NCBI GenBank assembly: GCA_031380225.1
Contig: JANNFX010000074.1
Coordinates: forward strand, 1 to 8,778
Reading direction: 5' to 3'
Origin: JANNFX01 sp031380225
GTDB taxonomy: Bacteria > Pseudomonadota > Alphaproteobacteria > Rhizobiales > Hyphomicrobiaceae
Length of the DNA: 8,778 nt
Shown here: piece after piece, positions 1 to 5,746 of the stretch
How the letters are laid out: each line of letters starts with the position of its first letter
How positions within the stretch are numbered: the first letter of the stretch is position 1
The notes under the pieces: generated by a model
Told to the model about the DNA's origin: nothing
What the model saw: only the letters and a program-made list of their open reading frames with translations
Databases searched by the model: none
Translations under genes and position numbers: made by a program

Positions 1-288
1 ATCGCCGTCGCCACACGAAATCAGATCGTCGCCGTCGTCACCGGAGACATCGTCGTTGCCGTCTCCGCCATCAATGTCATCGTTGCCGGTCCCGCCATTG
101 AGATCGTCGTCGCCACCGGCGCCGTCCATCCAATCGTCCCCGTCGCCGCCATCTTCGGCGTCGTCATCGTCACCGCATTGGATGTCGTCGTCTTCGAGAT
201 CGGGTTCATCTCCGGAGGCTGGATCTTCGACGGGATCCTCTACTGGGTCTTCGATAAAGTCGATGGGATCAATGAAGATGTCGTCCAC
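1..288 (-). CDS. RTX-type calcium-binding repeat protein, 5' part (cut by left window edge)
   Basis: Partial gene: 96 codons are open from a GTG at 288-286 to the window edge. The first ~45 residues are very acidic, with IEDPVEDPVEDP and runs of Asp/Glu. From about residue 47 there are tandem nonapeptides of the RTX form GGxGxDxUx: GGDGDDWMD, GAGGDDDLN, GGTGNDDID, GGDGNDDVS, GDDGDDLIS, then CGDGD at the edge. In the RTX family such repeats bind Ca2+ in a parallel beta-roll and most members leave the cell by a type I system using a C-terminal signal; that end is not in view. No N-terminal signal peptide is seen, which fits. The GTG start is chosen because AGGGGA (299-294) lies 5 bases upstream. 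In-frame GTG at 321 and TTG at 336 are less supported; the frame closes at 342. Full length, enzyme domain and secretion partners are unknown. Confidence 0.8.
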   Translation of the reverse strand, partial: MDDIFIDPIDFIEDPVEDPVEDPASGDEPDLEDDDIQCGDDDDAEDGGDGDDWMDGAGGDDDLNGGTGNDDIDGGDGNDDVSGDDGDDLISCGDGD

Positions 289-384
289 GCGCGTCCCCTT
301 TTTTGATGAGCAAGGGAACACTACGCAGGCTGCCAAAAATCACAAACTGTTCACTGTTATTTGGCTGACAATAGTTCAACGTGC

Positions 385-446
385 GTCGCAATTTGCGACA
401 CAGCCGTTGCAAACTTTTTGCAATTCTAAATTACATCAAATTTGAT
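385..446. promoter_or_regulatory. Cluster of three short palindromes upstream of the RTX gene
   Basis: Three inverted repeats lie side by side in the 167-base gap between the secreted-protein gene and the RTX gene: GTCGCAATTTGCGAC (385-399, 7-bp arms, 1-base centre), TTGCAAA-CTT-TTTGCAA (407-423, 7-bp arms) and the perfect 12-mer ATCAAATTTGAT (435-446). None is followed by a T-run in the direction of the genes, so they look more like regulator-binding sites for the RTX promoter than terminators. No convincing -35/-10 pair could be placed. The binding protein is unknown. Confidence 0.35.
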
Positions 447-455
447 CAACTGGTC

Positions 456-1124
456 TCACCAGTCTTCACGCCACAGCGGGAAGGCCATGGCGCCATGCGG
501 AAGCGTAACGGTGCCGCCGCGATTAACGCCGGAACTGATGCCGAGTTCACCGGCGAACTTCGCAGTCAGGTTGGCCTTGGCGTTGGCCGAGATGTCGTTT
601 TTGAAGTTCAACGTGTATTCAAACTTGCCGACGGCTAAGCGCACGATTTGGAATTGAAAGCGGCTCTTTTCGCCCTTCGGGTTCTTGGAGCCAAGGCAAG
701 CGACGCGCTGCTTTTCGAGTATGTTTTCTGGATACTCGTAGATGGTGCCGGTGAACGTCAGGCTGACGCTGTCAACGGCCTGCTTTTTGAACGACGCATT
801 CAACAGATTGGCCCAACCAGCCGAAAGCCCAAACGAGGTGTCGCTGTGGCCTGCGAACGACGCGCCTTCAAGGCTCTGCTCAAAACCATCTTTGTCGAAC
901 GGCGCTTTACAGCGCACCGTGTTGACCTTGAGCAGCTTCTCGCCCGTGCGCTCGAAGACTTGTTTATCAAGGTAGCCGCGCGCAATGGTGCCTGGCGTAT
1001 AGTAAGCAAGTGGCGGGCTCATGCGGATGACATTGAGGTTGTCAGATATCGCATCCGCCGAAGCGGCGGCAGGCAGCAAGGCAGCCATCAAAGCGGCGCC
1101 TACGGCATAGCGAACCCGGAACAT
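456..1124 (-). CDS. Putative secreted protein of unknown function
   Basis: A 222-residue protein that I do not recognise. The N-terminus is a clear Sec signal peptide: MFRVRYAVGA with Arg residues, a hydrophobic core to about residue 21, then ASA before Asp24 as a probable signal peptidase I site. The mature part is about 199 residues, rich in Ala, Lys and aromatic residues, without other membrane segments. It has only two cysteines (Cys72 and Cys143), which could form a disulfide in the periplasm. The C-terminus ends in PLWREDW. The ATG at 1124 is preferred because GGGGG (1133-1129) lies 4 bases upstream and the signal peptide then has normal length. The frame is open to an ATG at 1169 (237 residues), but that start has no ribosome-binding site and would lengthen the signal n-region. 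It appears to be transcribed alone. Confidence 0.75.
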   Translation of the reverse strand: MFRVRYAVGAALMAALLPAAASADAISDNLNVIRMSPPLAYYTPGTIARGYLDKQVFERTGEKLLKVNTVRCKAPFDKDGFEQSLEGASFAGHSDTSFGLSAGWANLLNASFKKQAVDSVSLTFTGTIYEYPENILEKQRVACLGSKNPKGEKSRFQFQIVRLAVGKFEYTLNFKNDISANAKANLTAKFAGELGISSGVNRGGTVTLPHGAMAFPLWREDW

Positions 1125-1365
1125 AGAACCCCCACAACAAACAACCGTCTTACTCAAAAACGCGCGCATTCGTTGTAGGCGGCAGTTACCCTACCCCGCA
1201 ACCATCAGCCAAAGGTTCGATGGGGATGTGATGTTAGCTAGCAACACTGGAGGCCGCCGGTGCAGCGCTCGACGTCGCGAGATCCGGCACAGCGGCTGAA
1301 TTGATAGGCTTTGCCGGCTCTCGCTCCGCTGCTAGCCGGCCTACATCCGAGTTCAATAGAAGCAT

Positions 1366-1388
1366 ACCCCGGGGACAAGCCCCGGGGT
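1366..1388. terminator. GC-rich hairpin downstream of the EF-G-like gene
   Basis: A perfect 9-bp stem, ACCCCGGGG (1366-1374) and CCCCGGGGT (1380-1388), closes a 5-base loop ACAAG. It lies about 30 bases past the stop of the EF-G-like gene. The T-run is short (TTT on the plus side, little on the minus side), so termination for the minus-strand gene is likely but not certain. The arm CCCCGGGG is itself a palindrome. Confidence 0.55.
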
Positions 1389-1417
1389 TTCTGATGTTAA
1401 GTTGGCTCAAAGATCCC

Positions 1418-3511
1418 CTACTCTGCCGCCGCTGCGAGGGCGGACTTGTGGGCCGCAAGCACGTTGTCCGCGAGCCGCCCGGTTAACTCGCTCAAGTGAT
1501 GATAGCGTGCCGAATAGGTGCCTGTACCGGCGGTGGCTGATCTCAATTCTATGATCAGGTCATCCATCTCCGACTCTGGAATATGCGCCGATACGACATC
1601 CCAACCCGGCCATCCCTCACGCCCGTCGAAGCCGAGGATCTGGCCGCGGCGTTGCGAGATGATGCCGTTGACGCGCGCTGTCGCATCCGATGGCACCGAG
1701 ATTTCAACTGCCATTACCGGCTCGAGCAGAACCGGCGTGCATTTCGGCATGCCTTCGCTCATCGCCAAGCGGCCGGCCAGCCGGAACGCCATGTCTGAAC
1801 TATCGACATCGTGATACGAGCCATCGGTCAGCGTCACCGCCAAGTCGACGACCGGAAACCCTAGCGGGCCGTGTTTCAGATAGTCTGACACGCCGATTTC
1901 AACAGATGGGATGTAGGTCTTCGGCACCACACCGCCGGTGATCTTGTCGCCGAACTTGAAGCCCGAGCCACGCGGCAGCGGTTCAATGATCAGCTTCACG
2001 TCGCCGAACTGACCATGCCCGCCCGACTGCTTCTTGTGCTTGCCGCGGATTTCGATGCTGGCCTTGATCGTTTCTTTATAAGGCACTTGACGCTTCATGC
2101 GTTCAACAGTGACGCCATACTTGCGCGCCAGCCGTTCGAACGCCACGCGCAGGTGCATTTCGCCCTGCCCTTTGAGCAAAATTTGATGCGTGTCGGTGGT
2201 ATGCTCGACTGACAGTGAAGGATCTTCTTCAGCGAGTTTCGCCAACGCCGAAGATAGCTTGACCTCGTCTTTGCGGTCCTTGAGCCCGATGCCCGAGGCA
2301 AGGACCGGCTCCGGCGGCGGCGGCGGCTTGATTTGCGTGATCGACTTCTCCGTGGTGATCGTCTCTCCAGTTTTGATGCCGTCGAGACGGCCGAGCGCGA
2401 CCGTATCGCCAGCCTTTGCAGCAGTCCGCTTTTGCGCGTCTTCGCCCTTCATCGTGAACATTCCGGCGATGCGCTCGTCGCGGCCTGAAGCACCGGTGAC
2501 AGTTGCGCCGTCAGGCAGAGTGCCAGTCAAAACGCGGGTCAACGACAGCTTGCCACCGTGACCGGTGTAGAGCGATTTCAAAACAAATGCTGACGACTTG
2601 GTGTTTTCGAGCTTCAAGCGCTTGGCGGTTGCATCTACGAACGGAACTTCATGACGCAGTGCCTTTAACAACCGCAAAATTCCGTTGCCGTTTTCAGCGC
2701 TGCCGAGCAACACCGGACAGATCAAACCTTCGCGCAGTTCGCGAGTGAGATCATCGAACACCACATCTTTGGGTGGCGGGATGTCGGACAGCAATTGCTC
2801 CATCAAGTTATCATCATAGTCAGCAAGCTTTTCGAGCATCTGGAAACGCGCTTCTTTTTCGCGGTCCGACAGCGATGCGGGCAACTCGATAATTTGAGAT
2901 TCGGCGTGTTCGCGATAAACGAAAGCCCGCTCCGATGCGAGATCGACAAAACCCGTCGCGATGCCGTTTTCCCAGATCGGGATTTGACGCAGCACGAGCG
3001 GCTTTTGCGAGGCCGGCTGCAAGAGCGGAATGATATCGCGCACGGGAGTCGCAAAGGTGTCGATCTTGTTCAAGAACAAGAAGTGCGGAATACCGCGATC
3101 TTCAAGCGACTTCAAAATCACCTGCAAAGCCGGCACACGTTTCGCATCAGGCTCACACACCACAACCGCGGCATCACATGCGGTCAGCGCGGCTAAGCCT
3201 TCGTATTGGAACTCAATGGAACCTGGACAGTCGAGGAACGTGAAGGTGTCGCCGAGGAACGTCACGTCAGCGGCATTGATGGAAACACTCATGCCGTGGT
3301 CGCGGGCTTCGGGCGAGGCGTCGCCTATGGTCGATTTTGTGGCGATTGTGCCCTGGCGGGTGACAGCGCCAGTGCGGGCGAGGATGGCTTCGAGAAGGGT
3401 CGTTTTGCCGGAAAGATAGGGGCCGATCAGTGCGATGCAGCGTGCGCTGCGTGCCGATGGGGTGGTGGTGCTGTGTGAGTTACCGCCCGAGGGGCTGCTG
3501 GTGCTACCCAT
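1418..3511 (-). CDS. Elongation factor G-like translational GTPase (paralogue)
   Basis: A 697-residue protein with the full EF-G domain order. A Ser/Thr-rich tail (1-22) precedes the G domain: P-loop GPYLSGKTT (30-38), switch I region GDASPEARDHGMSVS (63-77), G3 DCPGSIEF (94-101), NKID (148-151) and GSA (270-272). Domain II is about 305-390, a PPPPP linker 396-400, domain III 404-480, domain IV 480-600 (GKHKKQSGGHGQFGDV, GGVVPKTYIP, GSYHDVDSS with the tip His567) and domain V to about 690. EF-G moves tRNA and mRNA through the ribosome. This copy differs: the His of DTPGH, needed for efficient GTP hydrolysis, is Ser98, and the P-loop lacks the usual GHVDHGK. The domain IV tip is kept, so ribosome binding is plausible. 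No rpsL/rpsG neighbours, so it is a paralogue rather than the housekeeping fusA. Start is fixed by a perfect Shine-Dalgarno. The exact cellular role is unknown. Confidence 0.93.
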   Translation of the reverse strand: MGSTSSPSGGNSHSTTTPSARSARCIALIGPYLSGKTTLLEAILARTGAVTRQGTIATKSTIGDASPEARDHGMSVSINAADVTFLGDTFTFLDCPGSIEFQYEGLAALTACDAAVVVCEPDAKRVPALQVILKSLEDRGIPHFLFLNKIDTFATPVRDIIPLLQPASQKPLVLRQIPIWENGIATGFVDLASERAFVYREHAESQIIELPASLSDREKEARFQMLEKLADYDDNLMEQLLSDIPPPKDVVFDDLTRELREGLICPVLLGSAENGNGILRLLKALRHEVPFVDATAKRLKLENTKSSAFVLKSLYTGHGGKLSLTRVLTGTLPDGATVTGASGRDERIAGMFTMKGEDAQKRTAAKAGDTVALGRLDGIKTGETITTEKSITQIKPPPPPEPVLASGIGLKDRKDEVKLSSALAKLAEEDPSLSVEHTTDTHQILLKGQGEMHLRVAFERLARKYGVTVERMKRQVPYKETIKASIEIRGKHKKQSGGHGQFGDVKLIIEPLPRGSGFKFGDKITGGVVPKTYIPSVEIGVSDYLKHGPLGFPVVDLAVTLTDGSYHDVDSSDMAFRLAGRLAMSEGMPKCTPVLLEPVMAVEISVPSDATARVNGIISQRRGQILGFDGREGWPGWDVVSAHIPESEMDDLIIELRSATAGTGTYSARYHHLSELTGRLADNVLAAHKSALAAAAE

Positions 3512-3515
3512 AGTG

Positions 3516-3523
3516 ACCTCCTT
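3516..3523 (-). promoter_or_regulatory. Consensus Shine-Dalgarno of the EF-G-like gene
   Basis: AAGGAGGT (3523-3516 on the minus strand) is a full match to the anti-Shine-Dalgarno end of 16S rRNA. AAGGAGG ends 5 bases before the ATG at 3511. It settles the start and predicts strong translation. Confidence 0.85.
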
Positions 3524-3949
3524 GACCGCCGCTCGATCCAGTCGAGTGCGGTACGCCTAGAGTGAAGCGCGAACGGAACATCGCGGAAGGATGCGTCAGC
3601 ATCCTAGGCCGCCGATGGCAGCGCGCCTCGCGCCTCTGGGGACACACAGCGCCGTCATCGTTGCGCGATAGCAACCGGAGCGCAAGAGCGATTGGAGACG
3701 ATCCGCAGCAATATGCTGAAACACCTAAGCGGCGTCTCACATTGGAACGAATCCGCAGAAAAATGACAGTAGCTCTGCACTGCACAAAATTTTTCGCAGT
3801 GCGATAATCTAAATTGTCAAGACTTTGGCGTAAAATTACTTGACGTGCGACAAGTTCGCATCAATGATGGTAACCAGAGACTGCGGTTTCAGCTGGAACA
3901 ATTCTAATAACTGTCACGTTAGTAGTATATCCAGTGTCGGAACCGCGCA
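3524..3949. other. Long non-coding gap between divergent genes
   Basis: About 425 bases without a credible gene; it must hold the promoters of the minus-strand EF-G-like gene and of the plus-strand small gene. Visible structure: a hairpin AGGATGC-GTCA-GCATCCT (3588-3605); two imperfect 25-base direct repeats starting with ATTGGA (3691-3715 and 3741-3765), exactly 50 bases apart; a 7-bp inverted repeat GCACTGC/GCAGTGC (3777-3783, 3796-3802); and a TTGACA on the minus strand (3820-3815) for which I cannot find a matching -10. A 93-codon minus-strand frame covers 3504-3785, but it is Arg-rich with no start signal and is not called. Confidence 0.5.
3840..3868 (+). promoter_or_regulatory. Candidate promoter with an operator-like repeat in its spacer
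   Basis: TTGACG (3840-3845) and AATGAT (3863-3868) are separated by 17 bases, matching sigma-70 type spacing; the -35 is 5/6 and the -10 4/6. The spacer contains TGCGA-CAAGT-TCGCA (3846-3860), an inverted repeat where a repressor could block RNA polymerase. It would serve the small gene at 3950/3989. Moderate to low certainty. Confidence 0.35.
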
Positions 3950-4219
3950 GTGGCCGAAACAAATGGCTATAACAATTGGACGTGTATCATGTTGAGTTCC
4001 AAGCCGTTACTGTCGCCTGAGGAGGCTGCTGGCTATGCCATGGCGGCGACCGATGACGATGTCGAAAACGCTTCACCTGCATCTTTGGATGACGCTTTGC
4101 GTCAAGGCCACATCTCGGCCGCGCGTAAGGCTCAACCGGCAGCTCTGACAAAGAGTGTCGAGGCCATCCAAAGCGTCGTAGCACATTGGTGGAACCGCAA
4201 CGGTAAAGCGCACGCATAA
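3950..4219 (+). CDS. Small protein of unknown function
   Basis: Not recognised. From the GTG at 3950 it has 89 residues; from the ATG at 3989 it has 76 (MLSSKPLLSPEEAAGYAMAA...). Neither start has a strong ribosome-binding site: CGGAA precedes the GTG and GGA precedes the ATG by 8 bases. The protein is soluble-looking with no membrane segment or signal peptide. It has an acidic stretch (ATDDDVENASPASLDD) and a C-terminal helix-like part with a Trp pair (VEAIQSVVAHWWNRNGKAHA). It is followed 31 bases later by a good terminator, and a candidate promoter lies upstream, which supports a real single-gene transcript. Function cannot be inferred. Confidence 0.55.
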   Translation: MAETNGYNNWTCIMLSSKPLLSPEEAAGYAMAATDDDVENASPASLDDALRQGHISAARKAQPAALTKSVEAIQSVVAHWWNRNGKAHA

Positions 4220-4250
4220 CGTCCAAGACCTGATCGTATCTCAACGCTTC

Positions 4251-4283
4251 GGCGCGCATCCCTGATGTGCGCCGATTTGTTTT
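4251..4283 (+). terminator. Rho-independent terminator after the small gene
   Basis: GGCGCGCAT (4251-4259) pairs with ATGTGCGCC (4265-4273) in a 9-bp stem with one G-U pair, loop CCCTG, followed by GATTTGTTTT. Stem, loop and T-rich tail are typical of intrinsic termination. It separates the two small plus-strand genes. Confidence 0.75.
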
Positions 4284-4375
4284 GCAGCCTGCACCTTCTT
4301 GTGCTCAGGCTCAGTCTTTCACAACCACCGCTCGAATCAGGTACCGTGTGCACTTCAACTGCAGGAGGCGCACTT

Positions 4376-4663
4376 ATGTCTGACAGAACCATGCTCGCGA
4401 TTGGCCGCACCAATATCTCGGTGCCCAAAATTGCAAAGCGCGCGGTGCAAGCATTGACCATCACCGGCATCGCTGCCTTGGTGTCGCTGGCCATCGTCGC
4501 TGCCAACGGCCTCTTGATGGGTAAGGCCAATCCCATGCAAGCGTTCTGGACTTGGCACGCCTTCATTACGCGACCCGATATCATCAGCACATCATTGCTA
4601 ACTGCGATCGTTGCTGTTGGCTATTACGCTTGGCAGCGCTCAGACGGCGGCGGCAAACGATAA
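4376..4663 (+). CDS. Small protein with two predicted membrane segments
   Basis: A 95-residue protein, not recognised. The ATG at 4376 is chosen because AGGAGG (4363-4368) lies 7 bases upstream. The frame is open further left to 4265, but that part overlaps the terminator stem and has no start signal. Two hydrophobic segments are visible at about residues 26-47 (ALTITGIAALVSLAIVAA) and 68-86 (DIISTSLLTAIVAVGYYAW). Positive residues before the first (KIAKR) and after the second (QR, GGGKR) suggest that both ends face the cytoplasm, with the Trp-rich loop AFWTWHAF on the outer side. It sits alone between a terminator and a convergent hairpin, so it is probably its own transcript. Confidence 0.75.
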   Translation: MSDRTMLAIGRTNISVPKIAKRAVQALTITGIAALVSLAIVAANGLLMGKANPMQAFWTWHAFITRPDIISTSLLTAIVAVGYYAWQRSDGGGKR

Positions 4664-4687
4664 AACGAAATTGGAATTGTAGGGCGG

Positions 4688-4828
4688 GTTACTCGCGGAT
4701 CAAGACCGGGGTCATCCGCTCTACAGCTGTACTTCATGGTGTTACTCAAGCCGCGGTGCCTTAGAGTCCTTCCGGCTCAAATGAAACCGGAAGGACTCTA
4801 GGTCGAGTTACGCGCGGATGAAGGCCGG
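4688..4828. repeat. Imperfect direct repeats flanking a long hairpin
   Basis: Two 22-base segments, 4688-4709 and 4807-4828, match at 19 of 22 positions; both begin GTTAC and end CCGG. They enclose 97 bases that include the 14-bp hairpin at 4762-4800. A further GTTACTC is at 4741. Read on the minus strand, both segments end a frame as PVLIRE-stop and PAFIRA-stop, so they could be eroded gene ends rather than a repeat unit. Confidence 0.4.
4762..4800. terminator. Long perfect hairpin between convergent genes
   Basis: TAGAGTCCTTCCGG (4762-4775) and CCGGAAGGACTCTA (4787-4800) form a 14-bp perfect stem around an 11-base loop; two more outer positions can pair (one G-U). It lies between the convergent small membrane gene and queC and could stop transcription from both sides, although there is no T-run on either flank. 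Each arm contains a GANTC site, the target of CcrM methylation in alphaproteobacteria. Confidence 0.5.
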
Positions 4829-4903
4829 CAATTGAATTGAACAACATGGCCGCGCTAACCCAACCCACGGCACTCCGGCCGCGACACTGACACTCGAACA
4901 CGC

Positions 4904-5665
4904 TCACAGTGCCGTCCAAGCCGTCCAACCCTTGGCGCGAAGATCGCAGGCGGGACAGGTGCCGCAACCGTAACCCCAATCATGACGCTTTGTGCGGTCA
5001 CCCAAATAGCAGGTGTGGGTGTCTTCGATGATCAGATCGACCAACGCATCGCCACCGAGATCGTGCGCCATTTTCCAGGTCCCGGCCTTATCGACGTACA
5101 TCAGCGGCGTTTCAATCTTGACCGGCTTGTCGAGCCCGAGCGAAATCGCTTTCGCTAACGTCTGCAACGTCTCATTGCGGCAATCGGGATAGCCTGAGTA
5201 GTCGGTCTCACACATGCCGCCGGCCAACGTCGAAATCCCGCGCCGCCAGGCGAGTGCGGCCGCATAAGTGAAAAACAACAAATTCCGGCCCGGAACAAAC
5301 GTTGTCGGCAGGCCCGACGCCGAGACTTCGATCGCAGTGTTTCGCGTGAGGCTGGTGTCGCTGATGGTGCCAAGCGCGGGCAATGCGAGGACTGTGTCGG
5401 GGCCGAGGCGCCGGTGGTATGGGGTCAGCCCCCTCACATCGATGTCTGAGTTTGAACTCGACCGATTTTGTGAGGGGTCTGACCCCATACTCTCTGCCAT
5501 CTTCGCCAGCACCAGCTGCCGCGCTTCGAGTTCGACCTTGTGACGCTGGCCGTAATCGAACCCGACCGTCTCGACGTAGTCGAAGTTTGCGAGCGCCCAC
5601 GCCAGACAAACAGTCGAATCCTGACCGCCGGAAAACAGCACGAGCGCCGAAGTTTGCAGTGACAC
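4904..5665 (-). CDS. queC: 7-cyano-7-deazaguanine (preQ0) synthase QueC, with an in-frame repeat insertion
   Basis: QueC converts 7-carboxy-7-deazaguanine plus ammonia and ATP into preQ0, a cytoplasmic step of queuosine tRNA modification. From the GTG at 5665 the protein has 253 residues. Visible motifs: ATP PP-loop SGGQDS (12-17), GFDYGQRH (35-42), ISDTSLTR, FVPGRNLLFFT (124-134), GGMCETDYSGYPDCR (149-163), EDTHTCYLG, and the zinc-binding cysteines Cys219, Cys234, Cys237 and Cys240 (CGTCPAC). GGAG lies 10 bases before this GTG. The frame runs on to a TTG at 5734, but that has no ribosome-binding site and would add 23 residues foreign to the family. Residues about 59-86 are an extra stretch encoded by a palindromic element; without it the length is about 225, normal for QueC. 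All key motifs are intact, so the enzyme is probably active. No queD or queE is in the window. Confidence 0.95.
   Translation of the reverse strand: MSLQTSALVLFSGGQDSTVCLAWALANFDYVETVGFDYGQRHKVELEARQLVLAKMAESMGSDPSQNRSSSNSDIDVRGLTPYHRRLGPDTVLALPALGTISDTSLTRNTAIEVSASGLPTTFVPGRNLLFFTYAAALAWRRGISTLAGGMCETDYSGYPDCRNETLQTLAKAISLGLDKPVKIETPLMYVDKAGTWKMAHDLGGDALVDLIIEDTHTCYLGDRTKRHDWGYGCGTCPACDLRAKGWTAWTAL
5407..5490. repeat. REPIN-like palindromic element inserted in queC
   Basis: Arms at 5417-5438 and 5469-5490 are inverted copies matching at 21 of 22 positions. Each arm is built on a palindrome: GGGGTCTGACCCC (5474-5486, perfect) and GGGGTCAGCCCCC (5421-5433, one mismatch). The 30-base centre holds a small GAGTT-TG-AACTC hairpin (5448-5459). 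A 10-base block on the left, 5407-5416, is also shared with the second copy at 5842, so the element may span 5407-5490: 84 bases, exactly 28 codons. In queC it encodes MGSDPSQNRSSS...VRGLTPYHRR without a stop. The layout is that of two REP sequences facing each other. No transposase is in the window. Confidence 0.8.
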
Positions 5666-5746
5666 TTGCAATTCGCTCCGAAAGTTTCGACTTTTCCTAA
5701 CGCCGGCCACAAAATTCGCGTCACCACGTTGCAAGGGAGACCTCGG

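Noticed and set aside
21..209. Minus-strand 62-codon Thr/Met-rich frame
   Set aside because: It overlaps the RTX frame out of phase; the RTX reading shows regular nonapeptides and this one does not.
56..445. Plus-strand 129-codon Ser/Pro-rich frame
   Set aside because: It is the antisense shadow of the Asp/Gly-rich RTX frame; its Ser/Pro composition follows from the GAC/GGC codons on the other strand, and it has no ribosome-binding site.
1234..1365. Minus-strand short frame starting MLLLNSDVGRLAAE
   Set aside because: Its ATG directly abuts the terminator stem and has no spaced ribosome-binding site; the composition is low complexity and no homology was recognised.
3504..3785. Minus-strand 93-codon frame upstream of the EF-G-like gene
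   Set aside because: Arg/Cys-rich, runs through the ribosome-binding site and start of the real gene, and has no start signal of its own.
4265..4375. N-terminal extension of the two-segment membrane protein to 132 residues
   Set aside because: The extension begins inside a terminator stem and has no ribosome-binding site, whereas AGGAGG is well placed before the ATG at 4376.
5666..5734. N-terminal extension of QueC to a TTG start
   Set aside because: No ribosome-binding site, extra residues not typical of QueC, and overlap with the divergent VOC ribosome-binding site.
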